NCBI GenBank assembly: GCA_016718845.1
Contig: JADKCK010000112.1
Coordinates: 1 to 46,291 of the forward strand
Direction of reading: 5' to 3'
DNA: 46,291 nt
From: Sphingobacteriales bacterium
Lineage (GTDB): Bacteria > Bacteroidota > Bacteroidia > Chitinophagales > UBA2359
This document shows positions 26,845 through 35,300 of the stretch, in pieces. The position numbers and the translations under genes were made by a program. Numbering within the stretch: the first letter of the stretch is position 1; each line of letters begins with the position of its first letter. The notes below the pieces were generated by a model. It was not told where the DNA came from and ran no database searches. It worked only from the letters and a program-made list of their open reading frames with translations.

Positions 26845-27312
26845 ATGAAACATTTTATCCAACTACTATCTTTTTTTATGTTGTTACACACGTTTGGTTG
26901 CGGCGGAAGCAAATCATCTACCAAAAATAACACTACCCAAACAACAACAAACGCTGCCAAAAGCGAAACAGACAACAACAAAATAGATATTGCTAAATTT
27001 GTGGGCGATTATACCGTTCAGGACGAATGCAACGGCGATTTTGGCTATGTAGTTAAAATACGACCCGGATTAGACAACAGCCTGTTAATTACAGGTTTAG
27101 GCACTTTTCAGCAAACCGTTACGGCTACCCTTATCGATGCCATGCAATTTACTATTGTTGATTACAACAACACCAAACCCGGCGAAGCACTAACCATAAA
27201 AAGCGTAGGTAATGCCGTGCGCGATAAAGCAACAGGCAATATTAGCTTAGAGTATTATATAGCCGACGAAAATATCGACACCAACTGCAAAGCAAATATG
27301 GTAAAACAATAG
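26845..27312 (+). CDS. Small lipoprotein of unknown function
   Basis: 155 residues from ATG 26845. An upstream in-frame ATG at 26734 would run through the terminator hairpin and lacks signal character, while MKHFIQLLSFFMLLHTFGC gives a lipobox with Cys19. After a low-complexity Thr/Asn linker, the mature domain begins FVGDYTVQDECNGDFGYVV and looks like a small beta-barrel or sandwich. The pattern C...Y.V.I.P.....I..L....V.A.L....F.I is shared with the next gene, so the two are probably distant paralogues. Function is unknown. Confidence 0.8.
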   Translation: MKHFIQLLSFFMLLHTFGCGGSKSSTKNNTTQTTTNAAKSETDNNKIDIAKFVGDYTVQDECNGDFGYVVKIRPGLDNSLLITGLGTFQQTVTATLIDAMQFTIVDYNNTKPGEALTIKSVGNAVRDKATGNISLEYYIADENIDTNCKANMVKQ

Positions 27313-27363
27313 TTATTAGTTTTGGGCAATTTTACCCTTGTTTAAGTTAATTTTTTAGGCACC

Positions 27364-27822
27364 ATGAAAACACTTTTTTTTATTGCTCTATTGGCAGTAC
27401 TTACTACATCTTGCCAAAAAGAAAAACTACAAACAAACACTTGCGACATAGGCTACGAAGGTGCAAATTGCGACAGTTTAATTATTGCCAAATATTTAAA
27501 CACCTATTTTGCCCGCGATGATAGCCCTATACGCGGTACGTCGGAGTATGTAGTGCAAATAATACCTTACGAGGGTAAAATTGACCAATGCTATATCAAC
27601 CAGCTAAGTTGTGGTCAAAATTGCATTCCACACAATTTAGTAGCTAAGTTACTGCCCAACAATCAATTCCAATTATTAAACGTACAAGCTTTTCCGTACA
27701 CCTTTGATGGCGTAGAAAATGGCAACTACAACCCCCAAACAGGCACCATTAACTTTAAATACCGCATTAGCCAACCAAATGGCACAACCGAAATAGTAAA
27801 TACACAACTTATTCGTCAATAA
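27364..27822 (+). CDS. Small lipoprotein with an EGF-like N-terminal segment
   Basis: 152 residues. The signal MKTLFFIALLAVLTTSC has its lipobox Cys at 17. The mature N-terminus TCDIGYEGANCD is an EGF-like cysteine fragment. The rest (TSEYVVQIIPYEGKIDQCYI, HNLVAKLLPNNQFQLLNV) follows the same strand pattern as the preceding lipoprotein. It starts 51 bases after that gene and ends three bases before the next start, so the three genes 26845-28440 probably form an operon. No function is recognised. Confidence 0.8.
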   Translation: MKTLFFIALLAVLTTSCQKEKLQTNTCDIGYEGANCDSLIIAKYLNTYFARDDSPIRGTSEYVVQIIPYEGKIDQCYINQLSCGQNCIPHNLVAKLLPNNQFQLLNVQAFPYTFDGVENGNYNPQTGTINFKYRISQPNGTTEIVNTQLIRQ

Positions 27823-27825
27823 TTC

Positions 27826-28440
27826 ATGCACACCAATCAACATCTTATAAGCGGCACCGTTTACACCGCCCAGCAATACCTCCGTTTTTTCGAGGACCTT
27901 GCCACATCGCCACTCCCCTCTCCTATCTATCCCGACAACTTTTTGAAACCCATAAAAAAAGGTTATCAACAATTACAAAGCGCACTAACACAACTACATT
28001 TTGATAACGCAATGCAAAACAGCATTGCCCAATTTACGCGCCCAGTTATTTGGCTTTTTATCACCGAGCCTTGGTGCGGCGATGCCAACGCCAACACCCC
28101 AGCATGGCTAAAAGTTGCCCAAATGTGCCCAAACATTGAGCTTAAAATAGTATTGCGCGACCAAAACACCGCACTCATCGACCAATATTTAACCAATGGC
28201 GGCAGGTCTATACCTAAATTAATATGTATTGATGCCCAAACAGGCGAAGATATTGGCACATGGGGACCCCGCCCAGCCGCATTACAAAACCTTATACCCA
28301 GTATCAAAGAGCAAAACCCCAATTTTAGAGATTATGTACATGCCGTAGAACATTGGTACGTTGCCGATAAAATGCAACACCTACTCGCCGAAATACAAAA
28401 CTGCCTATCAACTTGGCAAAAATCAGCGGCTACAATTTAA
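27826..28440 (+). CDS. Thioredoxin-like protein with a single active-site cysteine
   Basis: 204 residues, no signal peptide, so cytoplasmic. The core ITEPWCGDANANTPAWLKVA followed by ELKIVLRDQNTALIDQYLTN and the cis-proline GGRSIPKLICID matches the Thioredoxin_9-type families. The motif is WCGD rather than WC..C, so the resolving cysteine is missing; a classical dithiol reaction is unlikely unless Cys elsewhere helps. The start is three bases after the preceding stop, implying translational coupling. It follows two lipoproteins. Substrate unknown. Confidence 0.82.
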   Translation: MHTNQHLISGTVYTAQQYLRFFEDLATSPLPSPIYPDNFLKPIKKGYQQLQSALTQLHFDNAMQNSIAQFTRPVIWLFITEPWCGDANANTPAWLKVAQMCPNIELKIVLRDQNTALIDQYLTNGGRSIPKLICIDAQTGEDIGTWGPRPAALQNLIPSIKEQNPNFRDYVHAVEHWYVADKMQHLLAEIQNCLSTWQKSAATI

Positions 28441-28468
28441 TACTAAACCCATTGACCCAAACGCCAAA

Positions 28469-28523
28469 GCCCCGCTTAACGCGGAAAAGGTTTTTTTTGG
28501 GGGTGATGCTTGGCACTCCCTAA
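28469..28523. repeat. 55-base dispersed element, copy 2
   Basis: GCCCCGCTTAACGCGGAA, a T8 run, then GGGGGTGATGCTTGGCACTC. Same orientation as the copy at 20739-20793. It lies 29 bases after the stop of the thioredoxin-like gene, where its first hairpin plus T run could also act as a terminator. Confidence 0.75.
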
Positions 28524-28925
28524 CCCGACAAGTAAGAACCGTCCGTTACGCAAGAACAATAGGAAACCATAGCAATGGCAGCGCGATAAGCTAAACAACG
28601 ATAACAAATAAATAGCTTTTTATATCAATAAAAAACTCAAAAACGAAACCCTAAATTATAATCAATAACAGATGTTACACAGCCTATTTCAATAACAAGG
28701 TATTTTGCATTTTTATACTCAGTTTTGCAGCTGATTTCTTCTGAACCGGCATTATAGGAATTGGCGTTAAGAAATGGGCATAAATGTAGCGTTAAGAAAG
28801 ATATACTGTTTGAAGCACGCCACACCAAACCCAGAAATAAAACCGACAAACAAACCGTTTGGCGTGCAAGTTTATATCTTTTAGCGGAATGTTGTCCATT
28901 TTATCCTTTACAGCCTTGACTTTTG

Positions 28926-28954
28926 GTTACTTTTTTTGTCAAGAAAAAAAGTAA
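28926..28954. repeat. Inverted repeat GTTACTTTTTTT / AAAAAAAGTAAC
   Basis: An AT-rich hairpin of about 11 bp with the loop GTCAAG. From memory, a hairpin built on this motif is scattered through intergenic DNA of many Bacteroidota. Within this window I see only this copy. Confidence 0.5.
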
Positions 28955-29110
28955 CAAACTTTTAATAAATGGTAAGCAGCAGCAAAACAACAACAAACTA
29001 GTAACAAAGCCCCATGCTACTTAATATATACCTTGTTTGAGTTATACCTGCGTAACGTGAGCACAAACATACGAGTCAATAATCAATAATCAATAATCAA
29101 TAATTAAAAA

Positions 29111-30136
29111 ATGCCCACTCCTATTAGCCAACTTGGCGAATTTGGTTTGATAAATCACCTAACACAAAACGTATTTTTAGTCAACAAATCGTCGATTAAA
29201 GGCATTGGCGATGATGGAGCCGTGATAGATAACCGCGACAAACTAACCGTTGTATCAACCGATTTACTTGCCGAAGGCATACATTTCGACCTTATGTACA
29301 GCCCCCTTAAACATTTGGGTTACAAGGCAGTAGTAGTTAACCTATCCGACATATACGCCATGAACGCCACCCCACGCCAAATTATGGTATCAATGGCATT
29401 GTCGAGCCGTTTTCCGGTCGAGGCACTCGAAGAACTATACGAAGGTATCTTAACTGCTTGCCGCTTATATAAAGTAGATTTAGTAGGAGGCGATACCAGC
29501 TCGTCGCGCAGTGGCTTGTTTTTAAGCCTAACCGCCATTGGCGATGCACACCCCGACGAAATAGTGTACCGAAACACCGCAAAAGTAGGCGACCTAATAT
29601 GCGTAAGTGGCAACCTAGGTGCTGCCTATTTAGGGCTGCAACTGTTAGAGCGCGAAAAACAATTGTTTTTAGAAGATTCTAATATTGCACCCGACCTCGA
29701 AAACCAAAACTATTTGGTAGGCAGGCAACTAAAACCCGAAGCCCGATACGATATTATAGCACTGCTAAAACGCCACAACATACAACCAAGTGCCATGATT
29801 GATGTATCCGATGGCTTGTCGTCCGATTTGTTGCACATCTGCCACCAATCTAAAGTAGGTTGCCGTATTTTTGAAGACGACATACCCCTACACCCCGACA
29901 CCTACCAAATGGCGTTTAAGTTTAACATAATACCCTCGGTATGCGCACTAAGCGGCGGCGAAGATTACGAACTCCTTTTCACCGTTTCGCCCGATAGATT
30001 AGCCGAGTTAGAGGATATGGAAGCTATTACCATTATCGGTAAAATTGTACCCGAAGAAGAAGGTTGTAAAATGATTACCCCAAGCAACAACGAACACACC
30101 CTAATTGCCCAAGGCTGGAACCACATGAACAACTGA
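29111..30136 (+). CDS. thiL: Thiamine-monophosphate kinase
   Basis: 341 residues, usual for ThiL. It phosphorylates thiamine monophosphate with ATP to give the cofactor thiamine diphosphate. Motifs in order: GEFGLINHL near the N-terminus, GIGDDGAVI (metal/ATP loop), VVSTDLLAEGIHFD, VVNLSDIYAMNATP, VGGDTSSSRSG, VGDLICVSGNLG, IDVSDGLSSDLLHI and LSGGEDYELLFTV. The PurM-like N- and C-domains are complete. No other thiamine genes are nearby. The start follows a short CAATAAT repeat tract with no evident Shine-Dalgarno sequence. Confidence 0.97.
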   Translation: MPTPISQLGEFGLINHLTQNVFLVNKSSIKGIGDDGAVIDNRDKLTVVSTDLLAEGIHFDLMYSPLKHLGYKAVVVNLSDIYAMNATPRQIMVSMALSSRFPVEALEELYEGILTACRLYKVDLVGGDTSSSRSGLFLSLTAIGDAHPDEIVYRNTAKVGDLICVSGNLGAAYLGLQLLEREKQLFLEDSNIAPDLENQNYLVGRQLKPEARYDIIALLKRHNIQPSAMIDVSDGLSSDLLHICHQSKVGCRIFEDDIPLHPDTYQMAFKFNIIPSVCALSGGEDYELLFTVSPDRLAELEDMEAITIIGKIVPEEEGCKMITPSNNEHTLIAQGWNHMNN

Positions 30137-30196
30137 TACGGTTTGGCTATCGGCTATCAGCTATCCGCTGTCGGCTATAAGCTAAACTCGTTTCGC

Positions 30197-30318
30197 TCTT
30201 TCACCACCTCACTCTCTTCACCACATCGCCACATCACACTTTCACCACATCACCACATCACAATTTCACCACATCGCCCCTTCTCCACATCTCCACATCT
30301 CCACATCTCCACATCGAA
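30197..30318 (+). repeat. Simple repeat of CACCACAT/CTCCACAT words
   Basis: About 120 bases built from TTCACCACAT, CGCCACAT and CTCCACAT words, ending three bases before the ATG of the TolC gene at 30321. The plus strand is nearly free of G. Slippage here could change the leader length and so TolC expression; that is inference. Confidence 0.7.
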
Positions 30319-30320
30319 AC

Positions 30321-31733
30321 ATGCGTTATTTAACTAGTTTATTGACCTTACTACTATTATCTAACACGCTTGTTGCCCAAAACATTGGGTTGCAAGAGTG
30401 TTTGCAGTATGCCCGCCAAAACAACGTTCAACTTAAACAATTAGGTTTAAACACCGATATTGCCAAAATAAACGAAAAACAAAGCCATCAAACCCGTTTG
30501 CCTAACCTTAATGGTTCGTTTTCGTATGGCGGCAACCTAGGGCGCACCGTCGACCCCACCACCAATAGTTTTCAGACACAAGCATCGCAGGCATCGCAAA
30601 TTAATTTAACAAGTAGTTTGGTGTTGTACAACGGAGGGCAGTTTAAACGCACCATTGAACAACGCGGTTTAGAGTTAGAATTGGCACACCTGCAAACCGA
30701 TGATTTTGCTAATAATTTAGATTTAAGCATTTTAGGCGCTTATCTGCAAATATTATTAAGCGAAGAGCAACTAAGTGTTTTACAGCGTCAAGCCGATTTA
30801 ACACAACAACAATACCGACAAATGCAAAAATTGGTGAATGCTGGCAGCGTACCCGGTGGCAATTTGTTAGACATAAACGCCCAAATTGCCAACGACCAAC
30901 TTAACCAAGTAAATGGTCAAAATGCCATAGATTTGGCATACACCAACCTGCGGCAGTTGCTAAACCGATACGATACCTTCAAAATTGTGCGCCCCACCTT
31001 GCCCGAACCAAGCGCCAATGCCCTTAGCAATTATACGCCCGATGAGGTTTATCAAAACGCTTTATCCGTACAACCATCGGTTAAGGTGGCTGTGTTGCAA
31101 ACCCAAATTGCCGAAAAACGTTTAGCTGTAACCCGCACTAATCAATACCCAACTGTATCGCTAACCGGCAATTTTAGCACCCAATATTCAAGTTTAGCTA
31201 AACAATACGGCATATCGGGCATCGAGCCAACACCTATTTTAACCAACTATTTTACCCAAAACTTCGACTCTATCTATACCTTTAACCCCATCATCAGCAC
31301 AAAAAACATTCCTGTTTATAAACAATGGGGCGATAATTTAGGTGGATTTTTAGGTTTAAGTGCGCAGTTTCCTATTTTTAATCAGTATCAGGTAAAAAAT
31401 GGCATTAGTTTAGCCAAATTAAACATCGAAAACACTCGACTAAGCCAAGAGTTAACCCGCAACAACATCCGCCAACAAATAGAACAAGCTTATATAAATG
31501 CCAAAGGTGCCGCCGAACGATACAAAGCAACCAAAGCCAACATAGAGGCACTAAAAAATAACCTAAGTTTTGTACAAAAACGCTACGATTTGGGCTTAAC
31601 CAATAACCTAGATTATAACACCGCCAAAAATAACCTAACTGCCGCCGAACTAAATCTAGAATCTGCCAAATTCGATTATTTTTTTAGGTTAAAAATATTA
31701 GATTACTACCAAGGAAAACCATTAGATTTTTAA
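30321..31733 (+). CDS. TolC-family outer-membrane efflux protein
   Basis: 470 residues. Signal peptide MRYLTSLLTLLLLSNTLVAQ, then the OEP start IGLQECLQYARQNNVQLKQ. Both internal repeats of the family are present: a first helical hairpin around LQILLSEEQLSVLQRQADLT and NDQLNQVNGQNAIDLAYTNL, and a second ending with SFVQKRYDLGLTNNLDYNTA. It should form the trimeric outer-membrane exit duct of an RND or ABC pump. No membrane-fusion or pump gene is on either side in this window, so the partner lies elsewhere or downstream genes were rearranged. Confidence 0.92.
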   Translation: MRYLTSLLTLLLLSNTLVAQNIGLQECLQYARQNNVQLKQLGLNTDIAKINEKQSHQTRLPNLNGSFSYGGNLGRTVDPTTNSFQTQASQASQINLTSSLVLYNGGQFKRTIEQRGLELELAHLQTDDFANNLDLSILGAYLQILLSEEQLSVLQRQADLTQQQYRQMQKLVNAGSVPGGNLLDINAQIANDQLNQVNGQNAIDLAYTNLRQLLNRYDTFKIVRPTLPEPSANALSNYTPDEVYQNALSVQPSVKVAVLQTQIAEKRLAVTRTNQYPTVSLTGNFSTQYSSLAKQYGISGIEPTPILTNYFTQNFDSIYTFNPIISTKNIPVYKQWGDNLGGFLGLSAQFPIFNQYQVKNGISLAKLNIENTRLSQELTRNNIRQQIEQAYINAKGAAERYKATKANIEALKNNLSFVQKRYDLGLTNNLDYNTAKNNLTAAELNLESAKFDYFFRLKILDYYQGKPLDF

Positions 31734-31832
31734 TTTTGAACTGTCCGCTGCAAGCTACAGGCTGTCACAGTTAAAACTTCAATATAGCATCTAAGTGCAA
31801 GTATATAATTTACAATTAATAATTAATAATCA

Positions 31833-32840
31833 TCAAAGCCATTTATTTATTTTATACCAAGCAATGGTTTTGGCAATACCCTCGTTGAGCGAAACAAGCG
31901 GTTTATAACCCAAGTGCGTAATCGCTTTTTGGCTGCTACACGTCCAAGCGGCGGCAGTCATTTCGTGGGCTTTTTCGATAGATAAAATAGATGCCTGCCC
32001 CGTAACACGCCCAACAACTTGCGCCACAGCACCCAAAAGGTAGATGCTCCAGTGGGGCAACCGAATGGCAAGGGCACGTTTGCCTAAAGCCAATTGAGTA
32101 GCATGGGCTACATCTGCCCAAGTGTATTGTTTTTCGGAGCCAATAAAATATACCTGCCCCACCGATTTTGGACTAGTCGCCGCCAAATAAATACCCGCAA
32201 CCAAATCGCTTACATGCACCATACTTAGCTGTTTGTTGCCCCATAAACCCGCAATAGGCAAAAATCCTTGCTGATAGGTTCTAAAAAATTGGTAAATATC
32301 GGTCTCGCGCTCGCCATAAACAGCCGGCGGACGAACAATGGTAATAGGTAACTGATGTGTATATTGTTGCACCAACTGCTCTTGCAACAGTTTGGTACGC
32401 CCATACAAGCTAACCGGTTTTAGCGGCGTTTGCTCATCAACAACTTGCCCCTCAACAGCAGGTCCGGTAGTTGCTAAACTACTAACCACCAATAATCGGT
32501 TTATATTAGGTGCATATTTTAATAAGGCATTGATGATAACTTGCGTTGTTGTTACATTACCCTCGTAAAATGCGTGTTCGGTGTTGGCACGCACCACGCC
32601 CGCCACATGAAACACCAAATTGGCATTAGTCAGTACCTCTGCAAGGGCATCTTCCGAGTCTAATCCTACGGCATAGCACGCAACAGGTTTATCTTTTAGC
32701 CATTGTAAATTGCTACCTTTTCGCACAATACAACGCACTTCGTAGCCCTTTTGTACCAATAAATCGGCAAGATGGCTACCTATAAAACCCGTTGCACCCG
32801 TTAATACCGCTATCGGCAAAGGTGTATCGTTCAATTGCAT
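31833..32840 (-). CDS. NAD(P)-dependent sugar epimerase/dehydratase-type protein (extended SDR)
   Basis: 335 residues from ATG 32840. The frame extends to 32957 but that part crosses the promoter boxes and lacks homology-like sequence. A Rossmann start is TGATGFIGSHLADLL (TG..GF.G). The NAD-site segment NLVFHVAGVVRANTE follows, then the catalytic Ser region VVSSLATTG and YGRTKLLQEQLV (Y...K). PPAVYGERETDIYQFF and VHVSDLVAGIYLA are typical of nucleotide-sugar epimerase or dihydroflavonol-reductase-like members. The substrate cannot be told. It is divergently transcribed from the TPR gene at 32974. Confidence 0.9.
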   Translation of the reverse strand: MQLNDTPLPIAVLTGATGFIGSHLADLLVQKGYEVRCIVRKGSNLQWLKDKPVACYAVGLDSEDALAEVLTNANLVFHVAGVVRANTEHAFYEGNVTTTQVIINALLKYAPNINRLLVVSSLATTGPAVEGQVVDEQTPLKPVSLYGRTKLLQEQLVQQYTHQLPITIVRPPAVYGERETDIYQFFRTYQQGFLPIAGLWGNKQLSMVHVSDLVAGIYLAATSPKSVGQVYFIGSEKQYTWADVAHATQLALGKRALAIRLPHWSIYLLGAVAQVVGRVTGQASILSIEKAHEMTAAAWTCSSQKAITHLGYKPLVSLNEGIAKTIAWYKINKWL

Positions 32841-32861
32841 AATTGTTTGTTTTTTAAGGCA

Positions 32862-32878
32862 CAAAAGTACCAAAACTA
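32862..32878 (-). promoter_or_regulatory. Two overlapping-region -7 boxes for the epimerase gene
   Basis: The minus strand has TACTTTTG (32862-32869) and TAGTTTTG (32871-32878), both TAnnTTTG, 22 and 31 bases upstream of the ATG at 32840. Confidence 0.5.
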
Positions 32879-32885
32879 AACCATT

Positions 32886-32916
32886 TTTGCACACAAACTT
32901 TATTTTTATACTTTTG
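32886..32916 (+). promoter_or_regulatory. Canonical Bacteroidota promoter of the TPR gene
   Basis: TTTG at 32886-32889 and TACTTTTG at 32909-32916, 19 bases apart, match the -33/-7 consensus well. The -7 box is 58 bases upstream of the ATG at 32974 and divergent from the epimerase boxes. Confidence 0.65.
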
Positions 32917-32973
32917 GGTGATGATAAAATTACCCATTTATCATCTATCAAAACCAACCAAAACTAACCAGCT

Positions 32974-33831
32974 ATGGAGCAACAAAAAAACACCAGTAAC
33001 CGCACCAGTTTGCTATTTCTGGGTTTAGTAGCACTTATTTTTGCCATTTTGTTTGTCGTCAATCAGCTACAACAAACAGCAACACCTACCCAAACAAACC
33101 CCACAGCCGCCCCCAATACCACCACCACAACCGCCAATACAAGCCCAAACAAAGCCGATTTAACCGCCATCGACACCACAAAAGTAGCTGATACGAGTAA
33201 TGCACAAGGCAAAAACCAACGTGCCACCCAACTACTTGCCAAAGGCGATTACAATAAAGCCATCGAAGTGCTTAAACAACTAAGCACCGAACGTGCCAAA
33301 GACCCCGCTGTGTTGTATAATTTAGGGGTAGCCTATCTAAAAAAAGGTGATAACGAACAAGCATTAGCCCAGTTTAAAAAAGCTTTGCAATTTGATGCCA
33401 ACTTTGCCGAAGCCCACAACAGTATGGGTATTGTGTACGACAAGCAACACAATACACCCCAAGCTATTGCCGCCTTTGAACAGTATGTGCGGCTAAACCC
33501 CAACGATAAAAAAACTTTTTTGCGCCTAGGCTCGCTCTACGACACCCAAAAACAATACGACCAAGCCGTACAAACCTACCAAAAAGCCCTAAACCTCGAC
33601 GATAAATATGCCCTAGCTTGGTATAATTTGGGCAATACGCATCTGCACCAAAACAACATGGATAAGGCAATGAACGCCTACCAAAAAGCCATTGATGCCG
33701 ACCCTACTTATGCCAAACCTTATGTAAATTTGGGCAACTGCTACCAAAAAAAGGGCGATACCAAAATGGCTCAAACTTTGTTTCAAAAAGCCATTAGCCT
33801 CGACCCTACACTAAAAAATTTGGCTAAATAA
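32974..33831 (+). CDS. Membrane-anchored TPR protein
   Basis: 285 residues. A single N-terminal membrane segment (SLLFLGLVALIFAILFVV, about residues 13-30) is followed by a Thr/Asn/Pro-rich linker to about residue 75. Five to six TPR units then run to the end, for example AVLYNLGVAYLKKGDNEQAL, AEAHNSMGIVYDKQHNTPQA, ALAWYNLGNTHLHQNNMDKA and AKPYVNLGNCYQKKGDTKMA. The anchor is not followed by a signal cleavage site, so the repeats probably face the periplasm as a protein-binding scaffold. It is a monocistron with its own promoter and terminator. Confidence 0.9.
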   Translation: MEQQKNTSNRTSLLFLGLVALIFAILFVVNQLQQTATPTQTNPTAAPNTTTTTANTSPNKADLTAIDTTKVADTSNAQGKNQRATQLLAKGDYNKAIEVLKQLSTERAKDPAVLYNLGVAYLKKGDNEQALAQFKKALQFDANFAEAHNSMGIVYDKQHNTPQAIAAFEQYVRLNPNDKKTFLRLGSLYDTQKQYDQAVQTYQKALNLDDKYALAWYNLGNTHLHQNNMDKAMNAYQKAIDADPTYAKPYVNLGNCYQKKGDTKMAQTLFQKAISLDPTLKNLAK

Positions 33832-33851
33832 TTTTTCTTGACCAACAACAC

Positions 33852-33892
33852 AACACCGCCTTTGCTTTACTTGAGCAAAGGCGGTGTTTTTT
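33852..33892 (+). terminator. Rho-independent terminator after the TPR gene
   Basis: Perfect 15 bp stem AACACCGCCTTTGCT / AGCAAAGGCGGTGTT with a 7-base loop, followed by a T run; 21 bases after the stop. Confidence 0.92.
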
Positions 33893-33946
33893 TTATTATT
33901 TCCATATACACTAAACCCACTTCCTTTTTAGTTTATTTCCTAAAAC

Positions 33947-34795
33947 TTACATTTTAGGTATTTTTTTTACAAAACTAAAATTATAGGCTTCTGTTCTTGA
34001 TAAAAACAACTTATCAAATGGGCTATTTATAACAGTTAATACACTGTCGTTAAGTTCGTACATTTTTGCAGAGTAGTAAGTTTTGCCATTTGTTTGATCG
34101 GGATAAAGTATCTGTAGGGATAGAAAATTAAGCTTCCCGTTTTGGTCATAATCATTAAAACATTCCGGAACACCTAAAAAACTATTGTTTTTGTAACAGT
34201 TACCGGTTTTTAAATCCCAAAAAACACACTGTTTATCATCTACCCCTAAACCCGTTGCATTATAAAATGTACCCATTACAGCTAAGTAACTTTGTAATGA
34301 TGTACTAACAATCCACGCCTCTGCCGAGTTCCACATAAGGTCGGGCAGAGTAGTGCCTTTCCAAAGTGTATCTATTGTATTTTTGCCAGATAAAACATAT
34401 TGTGTAACATAGTCGCTTTCGAAAATAATGTGGTATTGTTTTTTATTGCTAAAACTAACAGTAAACGACTTTACATAGCTTGTATCGAGGTATTGTTGGT
34501 CAAAAACAGGGGTTTGCTCAATAGCTATACTTTCGGGTTTCTGTATCCGAACATCTGTTTTTAATTGCTTTTTTAAAAACACACCTAATTTGTCTGTTGA
34601 AAATTTTGAGCGAACTGACATTTGCTTTGTAAGACTATTTATGATGCAAATATTGAACTTTTTAGATGTCGGTATAGTATCTTTAACAACCAAATTAGTA
34701 GTGTTGGTATTTTGAGGAAGGTTTAGCGTATTTGTTTGGCAAGCAAATACCATAAAGCAAATGGGGCATAATAACAGCAATTTTATCTTTACCAT
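33947..34795 (-). CDS. Putative lipoprotein of unknown function
   Basis: 282 residues. The signal MVKIKLLLLCPICFMVFAC has a lipobox ending at Cys19. The mature protein has a Thr/Asn-rich linker and then an apparently beta-rich domain (YVKSFTVSFSNKKQYHIIFE, FYNATGLGVDDKQCVFWDLK, YDQNGKLNFLSLQILYPDQT) with no motif I can assign. DYDQNGKLNFL looks like a possible calcium-type loop. A promoter with TATCTTTG lies 58 bases upstream. It is convergent with the TPR gene. A role at the cell envelope is all that can be inferred. Confidence 0.8.
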   Translation of the reverse strand: MVKIKLLLLCPICFMVFACQTNTLNLPQNTNTTNLVVKDTIPTSKKFNICIINSLTKQMSVRSKFSTDKLGVFLKKQLKTDVRIQKPESIAIEQTPVFDQQYLDTSYVKSFTVSFSNKKQYHIIFESDYVTQYVLSGKNTIDTLWKGTTLPDLMWNSAEAWIVSTSLQSYLAVMGTFYNATGLGVDDKQCVFWDLKTGNCYKNNSFLGVPECFNDYDQNGKLNFLSLQILYPDQTNGKTYYSAKMYELNDSVLTVINSPFDKLFLSRTEAYNFSFVKKIPKM

Positions 34796-34852
34796 AATTT
34801 GTATAGCTGTGTTTGTAGCAAGTAAAGTTGCCTAAAGTTAGTTTATTTGCCC

Positions 34853-34883
34853 CAAAGATAGTCCTTTTTTTCAATCTAGCCAA
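34853..34883 (-). promoter_or_regulatory. Promoter of the lipoprotein at 33947
   Basis: The minus strand has TATCTTTG at 34853-34860 and TTG at 34881-34883, 20 bases apart, a good -7/-33 pair. Confidence 0.55.
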
Positions 34884-34976
34884 TAAAAATAGCTGATTTA
34901 TGGTTTTTTCTATTTTTACAAAATTCGCGCTGTGCTAATGGTGTAAATTGCACCTCAAAACATCGCCCAAAACAAA

Positions 34977-35016
34977 AAAAAGCGAGCCGTCCATTGCTGG
35001 ACAGCTCGCCTTTTTT
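34977..35016 (-). terminator. Terminator of the giant adhesin gene
   Basis: Stem GCGAGCCGTCCA / TGGACAGCTCGC with one mismatch and a 4-base loop, flanked by A's on the left and T's on the right, so it works on both strands. It is 23 bases beyond the adhesin stop at 35039. Confidence 0.88.
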
Positions 35017-35038
35017 ATGGTTTAAACCCCAATCGGGT

Positions 35039-35300
35039 TTATCTATTAACCACTATTTTTTGTATTTCGGTTAAACCACTTGCGGTAGTTAAACGCACAA
35101 AATACATACCTGCTGGCAATTGAGCAGCATTTAATGGTAGCGTATAAACCACATCAGCCGAGGCTCTGTCGTTATACAAGGTTGCCATTTGTTTGCCATC
35201 AACGCTGTATACATTTACAGTAACGTTGTCTGTTGTTGGTACAACAAAACTAATCGTTGCTGCGTCACTCATTGGGTTAGGCATCACGTTCATCGTTACG
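35039..35300 (-). other. T9SS type A sorting domain of the giant adhesin
   Basis: The last about 87 residues contain NVMPNPMSDAATISF, VNVYSVDGKQM and LPAGMYFVRLTTASG, ending KIVVNR. The order PNP, VYS.DG, L..G.Y is the usual type A signal recognised by the type IX system. Confidence 0.9.

Larger units (their letters stand above)
28441..29110. other. Long intergenic region with repeat elements, no gene seen
   Basis: 670 bases before thiL. It holds the second copy of the 55-base element (28469-28523), an inverted repeat at 28926-28954 (GTTACTTTTTTT / AAAAAAAGTAAC around GTCAAG), and four 7-base CAATAAT repeats at about 29082-29109 just before the thiL start. Short open frames look random. Confidence 0.6.

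Noticed and set aside
28361..28594. 77-residue plus-strand frame crossing the 55-base element
   Set aside because: Most of it overlaps the thioredoxin-like gene in another frame and the rest is repeat DNA.
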